Shown here: positions 19,529-27,544 of the stretch, in pieces
Numbering within the stretch: position 1 is the first letter of the stretch
How the letters are laid out: every line of letters begins with the position of its first letter
From: JAFGAV01 sp041479055
GTDB lineage: Bacteria > Acidobacteriota > Aminicenantia > Aminicenantales > JAFGAV01
DNA length: 64,000 bases
Reading direction: 5' to 3'
Assembly: GCA_963702835.1 (NCBI GenBank)
Contig: OY969762.1
Location: 2,170,001 to 2,234,000, forward strand
Position numbers and translations under genes: made by a program
The notes under the pieces: model-generated
What the model was told of the DNA's origin: nothing
Database searches by the model: none
What the model saw: only the letters and a program-made list of their open reading frames with translations

Positions 19529-19579
19529 CAGCGCGTTCCCACCCGCCCGCAGCGCATAGTGCCGGGTGGGGACGCGCTG
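19529..19579. terminator. Strong hairpin between convergent genes
   Basis: CAGCGCGTTCCCACCCG (19529-19545) pairs with CGGGTGGGGACGCGCTG (19563-19579), with one mismatch in 17. It lies between the ends of the JAMM gene and the ABC operon and probably ends transcription from both sides. There is no T-run, so it could be a REP-like element; its layout resembles repeat family 2. Confidence 0.5.
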
Positions 19580-19625
19580 TGCCCCTCCTCTCCAAATAGA
19601 GGATGATTAGAGATGCGAAGGGAGC

Positions 19626-20738
19626 CTACCTGGAGATGAACCTCTTGAAATTCAGGAGCGAAAGCGAGGTCAGGACCAGAGCGATGCCGCCCAAGGCCAG
19701 AAGGTCCGGCCAGAAGTAAGCCGGCCCGTTTCCCTTGAGGAATATCTCCCGGATAATTTTGATCAGGTAGCGGAGGGGGTTGATATCGGTCAGGACCGCC
19801 AGCGCCGGAGCCCTGGCCTTGATGCTCTCCAGCGGGGTAAAAAATCCGCTGAGCAGGAGGAACAGAATCAGGGAGAACCAGGTGAAGAACATGGCCTGCG
19901 ACTGGTTGACCACCACCGTGGAGATGATCAGGGCGTAAGACAGGATGGCCGCCAGGTACAGCAGCGAGGCCAGGAAAAGATAGAGGACGCTCCCCCGCAG
20001 GGGGATGCGGAACCAGAGGATGACCACGGCGATGCCCAGCATCATATCCACCAGGCCGATGAGCACGGCCGGCAAGGCTTTGCCGGCATAGATCTCCAAT
20101 GGTTTCAAGCGGGACATGAGCAGGGTGTCCATAGTGTGCTGCTCGCGTTCCCGGACAAAGGAAAAGGCGGTGATGAACATGGACAGCACGGTCAGCAGGA
20201 GAGCCACGATGCCCGGCCCCATGGTGTTAATACTCCTCAGCCGGGGGTTGTAACGGATGAGTGTCTTGGCCTCCACCGGCATCTGCAGACCGACTCGCCG
20301 GAGCTGCGCCTGGAGGTAACCCTTGATGATCCCGTTGACGTAGCCGGCGGCGATCTGGGAGGAGTTGGCGTCGATGCCGTCCATCAGGATATGGATTTCG
20401 GGGAACGTCCAGCCCAAGCCACCCCGGCTGGGAGCATCGCGGAACTCGACCACGGCCCGGACCCGGCCCCGCCGCAGCACTTCCTCGGCATCCACGGGCC
20501 GGCCGGAAACGCTGACAATCCGGAACAGGGGGCTGGCCCGCAGGCGGGCCACAATCTCGCTGGCCGCTCGGGAGCTCGACAGGTTTACCACCTCCACCGG
20601 CACGTTCTTCACGTCGGTGGTGATGACGTAGCCCAGGATGACAATCTGGATGAGCGGGGCCAGGAACAGCAGAACCAGGAGCTCGCGCTGGCGGACGATC
20701 TCCAGGATTTCCTTCTTGACCAGATAGAACAGCCTCAC
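19626..20738 (-). CDS. ABC-2 type permease, second subunit (YbhR/YbhS-like)
   Basis: 370 residues. N-terminal membrane segment (LLVLLFLAPLIQIVILGYVI, about 21-40), a large extracytoplasmic domain to about 175, then five hydrophobic segments containing FSFVREREQHTMDTLLMSRL, the usual coupling-helix region of ABC-2 permeases. Last gene of the operon; its ATG overlaps the stop of the preceding permease by four bases. With its partner it should form the membrane part of an exporter linked to the HlyD and TolC proteins. Substrate unknown; hydrophobic drugs or bile-type compounds are usual for the YbhGFSR class. Confidence 0.88.
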   Translation of the reverse strand: MRLFYLVKKEILEIVRQRELLVLLFLAPLIQIVILGYVITTDVKNVPVEVVNLSSSRAASEIVARLRASPLFRIVSVSGRPVDAEEVLRRGRVRAVVEFRDAPSRGGLGWTFPEIHILMDGIDANSSQIAAGYVNGIIKGYLQAQLRRVGLQMPVEAKTLIRYNPRLRSINTMGPGIVALLLTVLSMFITAFSFVREREQHTMDTLLMSRLKPLEIYAGKALPAVLIGLVDMMLGIAVVILWFRIPLRGSVLYLFLASLLYLAAILSYALIISTVVVNQSQAMFFTWFSLILFLLLSGFFTPLESIKARAPALAVLTDINPLRYLIKIIREIFLKGNGPAYFWPDLLALGGIALVLTSLSLLNFKRFISR

Positions 20739-21856
20739 CGCCGGACCCTCCTCAGGCTGGTGAACTTCAGGACGGCCAGCGAGAGCATGACCAGGCTGAG
20801 GCCGGCCAGGCTGGCCCCTTCCATTAAGAAATGGCGCAGCGCGGCGCCCTTGATGGCCACTCCGCGGATGATGCGCAGGAAGTGGGTGGCCGGAACGATG
20901 AAGGACAGGGCCCGCAGCGGCGGCGATAGTGAATCCAGGGGAAAGATAAAGCCCGACAGCAGGATGGAGGGGAGGAGGGTGGCCAGGATAGACCCCAGCA
21001 TGGCCACCCGTTGGGTGGGGGCCAGGGCCGAGACGAGGATGCCGAAGGACAACCCGGTCAGGACGAAGAGCAGGGCGAAAAGGAGCAGAACCAGCAGGCT
21101 GCCCCGCAGCGGCACGCCGAACCAGAAATGGGAGAAGAGCAGGATGAAACTCCCCGTGGCCAGAGCCACCAGGACATAGGGCAGGGTCTTGCCCAGGATG
21201 ATCTCGCCCGAGCGCAGCGGGGAGATGAACAGAAGCTCGACCGAACCAAGCTCCCGCTCGCGGGAAATGCTGGAGGAAGTGAGCATGGCCGAGATCATGA
21301 GCAGGATGACGGCCACCAGTCCCGGCACGAAAAAGAAGACGCTCTTGCTTTCGGGGTTGAAATAGACCTTGGTCTTGACCTGAAAGACGTCCTGGACGCC
21401 CTTCAGCTCGGCGGCAAAGCGCTGGACGATCATCTCGTTGTATTGAAAAATGCGGTTGGCCACGTTGGAGTCGCTGCCGTCGATGATCAGGCCGACCTCG
21501 GCCGTCCGGCCCTGGCGGACCCGTCCGGCAAAGCCGGCCGGGATGACCAGCACTTCCTTGACCGTGCCCGCCCGGAGAGCCCGTTCAGCCGCCGCTAAGT
21601 CCCCTTCCCGGCTCGCGCCGCTCAGGACCCGCAGGGCAAAAACTGTGGACCGGCCGAAGTCTTGGATCAGCCGGGCCGACGGTTCGGAACGGTCAAGGTC
21701 GATGACCGCCACCGGAATATTCTCCAGGTCGTAGGAAATGGCGTAGCCGAAGATGAAAATCTGGATCAAAGGCATGAGGAAGACCACCGACAGGCTGCGC
21801 GGGTCCCGCAACAGATGGGCAAACTCCTTGATCATAACGGCCCTAAGCCGTCTCAT
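20735..21856 (-). CDS. ABC-2 type permease, first subunit (YbhS/YbhR-like)
   Basis: 373 residues, paralogous to the next gene. N-terminal helix SVVFLMPLIQIFIFGYAISY (about 23-42), an extracytoplasmic domain, then a membrane block with SISRERELGSVELLFISPLR as the coupling region. Starts with a four-base overlap (ATGA) on the ATPase stop and overlaps the following permease in the same way, so the subunits are made together. Role: half of the membrane channel of a tripartite ABC exporter. Confidence 0.88.
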   Translation of the reverse strand: MRRLRAVMIKEFAHLLRDPRSLSVVFLMPLIQIFIFGYAISYDLENIPVAVIDLDRSEPSARLIQDFGRSTVFALRVLSGASREGDLAAAERALRAGTVKEVLVIPAGFAGRVRQGRTAEVGLIIDGSDSNVANRIFQYNEMIVQRFAAELKGVQDVFQVKTKVYFNPESKSVFFFVPGLVAVILLMISAMLTSSSISRERELGSVELLFISPLRSGEIILGKTLPYVLVALATGSFILLFSHFWFGVPLRGSLLVLLLFALLFVLTGLSFGILVSALAPTQRVAMLGSILATLLPSILLSGFIFPLDSLSPPLRALSFIVPATHFLRIIRGVAIKGAALRHFLMEGASLAGLSLVMLSLAVLKFTSLRRVRR

Positions 21857-22569
21857 AGCCTTATGGCCTCCCTGAACAATTGCTCCACTGAGCCGGCCCC
21901 CCGAGTTTCGAGCAGGAGGCGGGGGTCGCCCTCCAGAACGATCCTCCCCTGATGGATGACCAGGATGCGGTCGGCGTATTCGGCTTCATCCAGGTTGTGA
22001 GTGGTGACCAGGATGGTCTTGCCCCGCTCCCGCAGGCCGTAAATGGTGTGCCAGAAGGCGCGCCGGGCCTCGGGGTCCACGCCCGAAGTCGGTTCGTCCA
22101 GGAAAATGAGCTCCGGGTCGGCCAGCAGGCTGACAAAGAGAGCCACTTTCTGGCGGAGCCCGGGCGGCAGGTTCCGCACCGGCAGCCGGAACAAATTTTC
22201 AGGCATCTGGCCGGCCAGGGCGGCCTGCCGCTCCCGGATCGCCGGCCGGCCCAGGCCGGAGATCCCGCCGAAGAACTCGATGTTCTCCCCCACCGTCAGC
22301 AGCGGATATAGGGTGAACTGCTGGGACATGTAGCCGATGGTCTTCTTGATGTTCTCCCGGCTCTTCCGGGCGTCCAGGCCTAGGATGGAGATCCGGCCGC
22401 CGCTCGGCTCGAGCAACCCCAGAATCATCTTAATGGTGATCGTCTTGCCGGCGCCGTTGGGCCCCAGGAAGCCCAGGATTTCGCCCCGCTCTACGGAGAA
22501 AGTGATGCGGTCCACGGCCGTGAAATCGCCAAAGCGTTTGGAAAGCTCGTGCACCTCGACGGCTTTCAT
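21853..22569 (-). CDS. ABC transporter ATPase, second of a pair
   Basis: About 238 residues from ATG 22569 (MKAVEVHELSKRFGDF); an ATG at 22590 would overlap the upstream gene by 17 bases. Walker A GPNGAGKT, Q-loop SQQFTLYP, Walker B LIFLDEPT and an H-loop histidine in VTTHNLDEAE are present. The signature is LPPGLRQK rather than LSGG-x-RQ. The partner ATPase next door has the reverse defect, so the two probably form a heterodimer with unequal sites, as in the two halves of E. coli YbhF. Confidence 0.88.
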   Translation of the reverse strand: MKAVEVHELSKRFGDFTAVDRITFSVERGEILGFLGPNGAGKTITIKMILGLLEPSGGRISILGLDARKSRENIKKTIGYMSQQFTLYPLLTVGENIEFFGGISGLGRPAIRERQAALAGQMPENLFRLPVRNLPPGLRQKVALFVSLLADPELIFLDEPTSGVDPEARRAFWHTIYGLRERGKTILVTTHNLDEAEYADRILVIHQGRIVLEGDPRLLLETRGAGSVEQLFREAIRL

Positions 22570-22573
22570 GGCT

Positions 22574-23464
22574 TCAGGCCTGCCTTTCATAATAAATGTA
22601 GATGTCCTCCAAGGTCGGCTTCTCCTCGGCGATGCTCACCGCCTCCACCAGGCGAGAGGGCTCCTCGCCGCCGGTGAGCATGAGGCGAAGCGTTCGGCCG
22701 TGGAGATAGGCGTTCCGGCCCGCTCCCCCCCGCTCTTCGAGCCGCCTGAGGGCCTCGAAGACATTCCCCCGGGGCAGGATTCGAAAGATGCGGGCGGGGA
22801 AGGTCCGCTTCAGCCGGGCGATGCTGTCCTGGAGCAGAACCCGGCCTTTCTTCAGGAAGACGATAGAGTCGCCTTTCTCCGCCTCGGCCAGGTAGGGCGT
22901 GGCCATGAGGATCGTCCGGCCTTCATCCCGCAGCTCCCGGATGATGTCGTAGAACTCGATCCGGCTCAAGGGGTCCACCCCGGTAGTGGGCTCGTCGAGG
23001 AGCAGCAGGCGGGGCGAAGCCAGGAGCATGGCCGACAGGGCTAGTTTCTGTTTCATCCCGCCCGAAAGCGCGCCGGCCCGGCGGCGGCGGAAGGGCAGCA
23101 TGCCGGTCCGCTCCAGGAGCTTTTTTTTCATCTCCTCGCGGCGCCGGCGGGGCACGCCGTGTATGTCGGCGAAAAAATTCAGGTTCTCCTCGACGGTCAG
23201 GTCGGCGTACAGCGAAAACCGCTCGGGCATGAAGCCGGCCGCCTTGGTCATGCGGCTTGGTTCGTCGCCGATATCCCGGCCATCCAGAGTGACGCGTCCG
23301 CTGTCCTGGCTGACGAGCCCGACCACGATCCGCAGCAGGGTGGACTTGCCGGCTCCGTCCGCGCCGGCCAGGACCGTGACCGAACGGGGCGGCACGTCCA
23401 GGGTGACGTCCTCCAGGGCGCGCAGGCCGGCATAGGATTTGGAGATGTGCTCGAGACCAACCAT
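22574..23464 (-). CDS. ABC transporter ATPase, first of a pair
   Basis: 296 residues from ATG 23464, one base after the HlyD stop (TAG-C-ATG). Walker A GADGAGKST, signature LSGGMKQK and Walker B LLLLDEPTTGVD are intact, but the H-loop reads MATPYLAEAE with proline in place of the histidine. A roughly 80-residue C-terminal extension follows the nucleotide-binding domain. It complements the second ATPase, which has the histidine but a changed signature. Powers the exporter formed with the downstream permeases. Confidence 0.88.
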   Translation of the reverse strand: MVGLEHISKSYAGLRALEDVTLDVPPRSVTVLAGADGAGKSTLLRIVVGLVSQDSGRVTLDGRDIGDEPSRMTKAAGFMPERFSLYADLTVEENLNFFADIHGVPRRRREEMKKKLLERTGMLPFRRRRAGALSGGMKQKLALSAMLLASPRLLLLDEPTTGVDPLSRIEFYDIIRELRDEGRTILMATPYLAEAEKGDSIVFLKKGRVLLQDSIARLKRTFPARIFRILPRGNVFEALRRLEERGGAGRNAYLHGRTLRLMLTGGEEPSRLVEAVSIAEEKPTLEDIYIYYERQA

Positions 23465-23465
23465 G

Positions 23466-24359
23466 CTATTGTGGCCGAAAAACAACCGTGACCGGCAGCC
23501 CCTCCTTGAGGACGCCCGTCTCTTTATTAACCTTAACTTTAACCTCGAAGAGGAGCGCTTCCCGCTCTTTCTCGGAAAGGATGTACTTCGGCGAGAACTC
23601 GGCTTCCCGGCCGAAGAAGGAAACCGTGCCGGCCAGGGGCTTTCCGGGAAGGCCGTCCACCCGGACCTCGGCCCGGTCGCCCAGCCGGAGGCGGCCGATT
23701 TCCCGTTCTTCAAGAAAGACCTCGATATACAGGCTGTCCTCATCCAGGATATCGGCCAGGGCTGTGCCGGGCAGGAGCGTTTCTCCGCCGGAAACGAACG
23801 TCTCCAGGACGACGCCGTTGGCCGGCGAGAGGATGATCATATCCTGGCGGGCCAGTTCCAGCGAGCGCCTCTTGTTCCCCAGCTTTTCCTTCTGAATTTT
23901 CAGGGCGGCCAGGCTTTTCTCCGCCTCGAAGAGCCCCGTCTCCGCTTCCAGGAGCTGGAGCCTGGCTTTGTCCAGCTGATCGCCCGGGACGGCCGCTTCT
24001 TTTTCCAGCCGGGCCAGCCGTTCCGCCTGGCGCCGCAAGTAGTCCACGTTGGCCCGCACGGAGGCCAGCTTCTTCAGGAGGCGGGATTCCTGGTTGGCCA
24101 GCTCCTCCCCGGTCAGTTCGAGCTCCTCCAACCCGTTCAAGATTTTGTCCTGGTTGAGCTCGCCCATCACCTCACCGCGCCGGAGGCGCTGGCCTTCGGC
24201 GGCCGTCCATTTATCCAGCCTTCCGGCGGCCAAGGTTCGGACGGTGGCCACCTGCCCCCGAACCGTGCCCGGCGCCCGGATGACATCATCCTTCCGGCGG
24301 CAGGCCAGCAGACCCGCCGCCAGGCCGAGGGCTATGACCGCGCTGATCACTTTCTTCAT
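23466..24359 (-). CDS. HlyD-type periplasmic adaptor lipoprotein
   Basis: 297 residues. Signal sequence MKKVISAVIALGLAAGLLAC with a likely lipobox LLAC (Cys20), so the protein is probably anchored to a membrane by lipid. Two biotinyl-lipoyl-like halves (APGTVRGQVATVRTLAAGRL and MIILSPANGVVLETFVSGGE) flank a long coiled coil (about 80-165), and a beta-barrel part (LYIEVFLEEREIGRLRLGDR) follows. Links the inner-membrane ABC exporter to the outer-membrane channel encoded just upstream, whose stop overlaps this start by four bases. Confidence 0.88.
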   Translation of the reverse strand: MKKVISAVIALGLAAGLLACRRKDDVIRAPGTVRGQVATVRTLAAGRLDKWTAAEGQRLRRGEVMGELNQDKILNGLEELELTGEELANQESRLLKKLASVRANVDYLRRQAERLARLEKEAAVPGDQLDKARLQLLEAETGLFEAEKSLAALKIQKEKLGNKRRSLELARQDMIILSPANGVVLETFVSGGETLLPGTALADILDEDSLYIEVFLEEREIGRLRLGDRAEVRVDGLPGKPLAGTVSFFGREAEFSPKYILSEKEREALLFEVKVKVNKETGVLKEGLPVTVVFRPQ

Positions 24360-25675
24360 CGTCCTGCTCCTTGGCGGCCGATGAGCGTCTGGATGCGGAC
24401 ATCGGCCAGGCTCTGTTCGATGTCGAGCTCCGTCTTCAAAGACCGGTATTTTTCCAGGTTGGCCACGGCCGCCAGATAATCAAGGTTGGAGATCTGGCTC
24501 TCCCGGTAAAGGCTATCTTTGAGCTTGACATCCTCCTCTGCATCCCGGACCAGGCTGCCGGCCAGCGTCTGCTTGGCCCGGAGCGACCTTTTGATCTCGT
24601 AAACCTGCTTGAGTCCCTTCTCCGTCTCCCTTATAAAATCCTGCCGCTGGCTGGCCAGCTTTCTCTTCTCCACCTCGCTCAAGGCCAGGTCGCGGTCCGA
24701 CTGGCTGCGGTTGATGAGGGGCACGGTCAAGGTCAGGCCGGCCTGCACATAGAGCGACCAGTCCTCTTTGAAGAAGTTCACCCCGGGCTTGCCGTAATGC
24801 AGCTCATAGGTGCCGGCCAACTGGGGCAGCCTCGCCGCGGCGGCCGCTTTGCGGCCAGCCTCGACCAGAAGGCCCTGCTCCTCAAAGGCGGCCAGCAGGG
24901 GATGGCCCTGGTTGAAAGCGGCCAAGGAATCCTCGATCGTCCCGGCGGCCTCCAGGCCCGCGGGGTCCACTTCTTCCGGGTCCAGGCCGCACAGGGTCTG
25001 GAAGGCGATCCTCTCCTGCTCGACCTGCTGGCCGATATCTTCCAGGTTGAGCCGGACCTCATCCACCCGGCTTCGCGTCTCCAAGAGATCGGACCGGCGG
25101 GCCAGCTGTTCCCGCACAAAGGCCTCTATTTTTTCGAGGTGCAGGCCGAGGTTTTCCAGGAGCCTGCCCAAGGAATCGCGCTTGGCCAGCAGGAGGCGGT
25201 AGGTCAGGAAGGAGAATTTGACCTGGCCGGCCAGGTCGTTCCTCACCAATTCGGTCCGTTTCTGCTCCAGGAGGCCCTTGATTTCCTCCATCCGGATGGC
25301 CTGGTTGATGGCGCCGCCGGTGTAGAGCGGCTGGACCAGGGTCATCCTCAGGTCGTAAAAATCGTGAGGGGCGGACAGAAGCAGCATATTCTCCGGGATG
25401 CCCAAGTCCGGCGGAAGAATGGGAAAATCTTTGGCCATGACCTGGACCGCCTCCGAAGAGAACCGGTAGGACCCGCCGGCGTCAATCCGGAAGAGCCGCT
25501 GCCGGAGGGCGTAGCTCCGGCCGATACGGGCTGCCTCCTGGCCCAGGAGCTGGCGCTCCACGGCCGGGCTCTGGGCCCAGGCTTGTTCGACCGCCTGTTG
25601 CAGGCTGACCTTGGAAAAGAGCGGACCCGCCGCCGCCAGGATGATTGCCTGAAGAACCCATATCCGCTTATTCAT
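24356..25675 (-). CDS. TolC-family outer-membrane efflux protein
   Basis: About 439 residues from ATG 25675 (MNKRIWVLQAIILAAAGPLF, a signal peptide), chosen over ATG 25732 because GAGG lies close upstream and the longer start would put extra charged residues before the signal. The body has two long helical repeats with VSLQQAVEQAWAQSP near the N-terminus and SEVEKRKLASQRQDF later, the OEP pattern. First gene of a six-gene minus-strand operon; all joints are overlaps or gaps of a few bases. Provides the exit duct of the exporter. Confidence 0.88.
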   Translation of the reverse strand: MNKRIWVLQAIILAAAGPLFSKVSLQQAVEQAWAQSPAVERQLLGQEAARIGRSYALRQRLFRIDAGGSYRFSSEAVQVMAKDFPILPPDLGIPENMLLLSAPHDFYDLRMTLVQPLYTGGAINQAIRMEEIKGLLEQKRTELVRNDLAGQVKFSFLTYRLLLAKRDSLGRLLENLGLHLEKIEAFVREQLARRSDLLETRSRVDEVRLNLEDIGQQVEQERIAFQTLCGLDPEEVDPAGLEAAGTIEDSLAAFNQGHPLLAAFEEQGLLVEAGRKAAAAARLPQLAGTYELHYGKPGVNFFKEDWSLYVQAGLTLTVPLINRSQSDRDLALSEVEKRKLASQRQDFIRETEKGLKQVYEIKRSLRAKQTLAGSLVRDAEEDVKLKDSLYRESQISNLDYLAAVANLEKYRSLKTELDIEQSLADVRIQTLIGRQGAGR

Positions 25676-25750
25676 CTTGACCTCGCCAACGTGACCGTTC
25701 CACTCATTTTCTCCAAACAGCGGATAGAGCACAAGCCCCCGGCCGATTCA

Positions 25751-25980
25751 GGAAGCATTTCTCTTAATGTGATGAAGGGTCCTTCGGCTTGGAGCATTGG
25801 CCTCGCTCGCCGGCCGGCAAGAAGAATGCCGGAAATCCTCGAAGAGCGCTTCGAAAGGGCTAAATCCGGCCTGATGCTCGCTCCGGCCAGTGCTCCAGCC
25901 TTAAAAGCAATTTTCCCTCAAGTCATCACAGATTTAGAAATGCTTCCGCCAATTCATGCTTCGAAATGCTTCGGAAGCAT
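25751..25980. promoter_or_regulatory. Repeated GAAATGCTTCC motif, possible operator sites
   Basis: The 11-mer GAAATGCTTCC occurs at 25937-25947, in reverse at 25751-25761, and as GAAATGCTTCGG at 25963-25974 running into GGAAGCAT at 25973-25980, which makes a palindrome ATGCTTCGGAAGCAT. A looser copy (CAAATGTTTCGAAATTC) lies just before the promoter at 26149. Recurrence within 230 bases of a divergent spacer suggests binding sites for a regulator not encoded here. Confidence 0.4.
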
Positions 25981-26010
25981 CTCCTTTTCCGAGTTAAAAC
26001 AGATCCGAAT

Positions 26011-26088
26011 GGGGTCCTGTCGCGGCTCTTCCCCGGCCGTCCTCGCGGCCAAGCCGCTACGGACGGGCGGGGAGCCCCTTCGCCGCGC
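26011..26088. repeat. Palindromic repeat, family 2, copy 2
   Basis: Begins GGGGTCCTGTCGCGGCTCTT and ends CGGGGAGCCCCTTCGCCGCG, matching the ends of the copy at 721-792 while the centre differs. The inner arms TTCCCCGGCCGTCC and GGACGGGCGGGGA can pair imperfectly. Non-coding. Confidence 0.6.
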
Positions 26089-26148
26089 CACCCCTGCACG
26101 AATAGGCCTTTCACGGAAAATGAGATGCATTCAAATGTTTCGAAATTC

Positions 26149-26178
26149 TTGACAGGGACAGAGGCCGCGCCCTAAGAT
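26149..26178 (+). promoter_or_regulatory. Candidate sigma-70 promoter for the Nramp-like gene
   Basis: TTGACA at 26149-26154 and TAAGAT at 26173-26178, spacing 18. It leaves a GC-rich leader of roughly 100 bases before ATG 26283. Confidence 0.55.
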
Positions 26179-26282
26179 AATCGCCGATTGCCCGGGCGGA
26201 CAAAGGAGTGCGGGGCGGGACCCGGCCTCGGCCCGCCGCGGGCGGCCTGAGGGCCAGGCGATGTCCGGACGCGGAGGACGGT

Positions 26283-27542
26283 ATGAAGGAGAATCCCAGG
26301 CTGCGGCGCATGTGGCTGGCCATCCTGGCCTTCCTGGCCGTAATGGGGCCCGGCATCATCACCGGCTCGGTCGATAACGACGCCGGCGGGATCACCACCT
26401 ACTCGGTCCTGGGCGCCGTTCACGGCTACCGGCTCCTGTGGATCCTCATCCCCAGCTTCGTCATCCTCATTGTCGTCCAGGAGATGAACGCACGGATGGG
26501 GATGGTCACCGGCAAGGGGTTGGCCGACCTCATCCGGGAAAGCTACGGAATTAAAATCACCTTTTTCATCTTCGTCGCCCTCGTCCTGGCCGATATCGGC
26601 AATACGGCCACCGAGTTCGCCGGCGTGGCCGGCAGCATGCAGGTCTTCGGGGTGAGCAAATACATTTCCGTCCCCATGGCGGCCGTCCTGGTCTGGTTCC
26701 TCGTCGTCAAAGGGACGTACAAGTCCTCGGAGAAGATCTTCCTCGTCTTCAGCGTTTTCCTCCTGTCCTATGCCATTTCGGCCATCATGGCCAAGCCCAA
26801 CTGGGGCGAGGTCATGACCGGGCTCTTCACCCCGAGCATGCCGTTTGACCGCAGGACCATCGCCCTCGTCCTGGGAACTATCGGCACGACCATCGCCCCC
26901 TGGATGCAGTTCTACATGCAGTCGGCCGTTATCGAGAAAGGGCTGACCATCAAGAACTACAAGTATTCGCTGGTGGACGTCATCGCCGGAAGCACGGCCA
27001 CGGTGGTGGTGGCCTTTTTCATCATCGTCGCCTGCGGGGCGACCCTCCACCCCAACGGGATCGTTATCGAGCAAGCCAAAGACGCGGCCGTGGCCCTGAG
27101 GCCGTTCGCCGGCCACTTGGCCGGGGCCGTCTTCGCCTTCGGCCTGCTGGTGGCTTCGATATTCTCCGCCACGATCCTGCCCATCGCCACGGCCTTCTAC
27201 ATCTGCGAGGCCTTCGGGTTCGAGGCGGGCATCAACAAGAAGTGGAGCGAGGCGCCCTTCTTCTACGGGCTGTTCACCTTCATCGAGCTCATCGCCGTCT
27301 TCATCATCCTCCTGCCCAAGGCCCCGCTTATCAGCATCACCATCTGGACCCAAGTCATCAACGCCATCCTCCTGCCGGTCGTTCTTTTCGCCATGATCCG
27401 GCTGGTCAATAACCCCCGGATCATGGGCAGCCACCGCAACAGGAAAGCCATCAACGTGATCGGCTATGCGACGGTCATCCTGCTGGTCGGCCTGACCATG
27501 GTCATGGTCATCTTAAACGTACTGCCGGGGGCCGGGCCTTAG
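26283..27542 (+). CDS. Nramp-related divalent metal transporter
   Basis: About 419 residues with some 11 membrane helices. Start ATG 26283 (MKENPRLRR) has GCGGAGGAC upstream; an ATG-less extension to 26208 is GC-rich and unlikely. The helix 1 region reads GPGIITGSVDNDAGGITTYS, so the usual DPGN metal-binding motif is DNDAG, and the helix 6 region reads GTIGTTIAPWMQFYMQSAV without the MPH motif. This marks a distinct Nramp-related group, of which some members (NRMT) carry magnesium or manganese. Such genes often neighbour PRC-barrel/MgtE_N proteins; one begins this window but 25 kb away. Confidence 0.85.
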   Translation: MKENPRLRRMWLAILAFLAVMGPGIITGSVDNDAGGITTYSVLGAVHGYRLLWILIPSFVILIVVQEMNARMGMVTGKGLADLIRESYGIKITFFIFVALVLADIGNTATEFAGVAGSMQVFGVSKYISVPMAAVLVWFLVVKGTYKSSEKIFLVFSVFLLSYAISAIMAKPNWGEVMTGLFTPSMPFDRRTIALVLGTIGTTIAPWMQFYMQSAVIEKGLTIKNYKYSLVDVIAGSTATVVVAFFIIVACGATLHPNGIVIEQAKDAAVALRPFAGHLAGAVFAFGLLVASIFSATILPIATAFYICEAFGFEAGINKKWSEAPFFYGLFTFIELIAVFIILLPKAPLISITIWTQVINAILLPVVLFAMIRLVNNPRIMGSHRNRKAINVIGYATVILLVGLTMVMVILNVLPGAGP

Positions 27543-27544
27543 AT

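Larger units (their letters stand above)
25676..26282. other. Divergent control region between exporter operon and metal transporter
   Basis: 607 bases without a gene between the divergent tolC-like and Nramp-like genes. Contains a repeated 11-base motif (25751-25980), one family 2 palindromic repeat (26011-26088), a good promoter for the transporter (26149-26178) and a GC-rich 5' leader of about 100 bases. No regulator gene is present. Confidence 0.6.

Noticed and set aside
19529..19579. Third member of repeat family 2
   Set aside because: It shares the CCCACCCG...CGGGTGGGG design and a convergent position but lacks the GGGGTCCTGTC start, so I list it only as a hairpin.
24371..26152. 593-residue plus-strand frame opposite the TolC-type gene
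   Set aside because: Shadow of the TolC-type gene, running on into a spacer with palindromes; no family features.
26172..27434. 420-residue minus-strand frame opposite the Nramp-like gene
   Set aside because: Extremely Asp/Gly/Glu-rich shadow of hydrophobic codons; no start signal.
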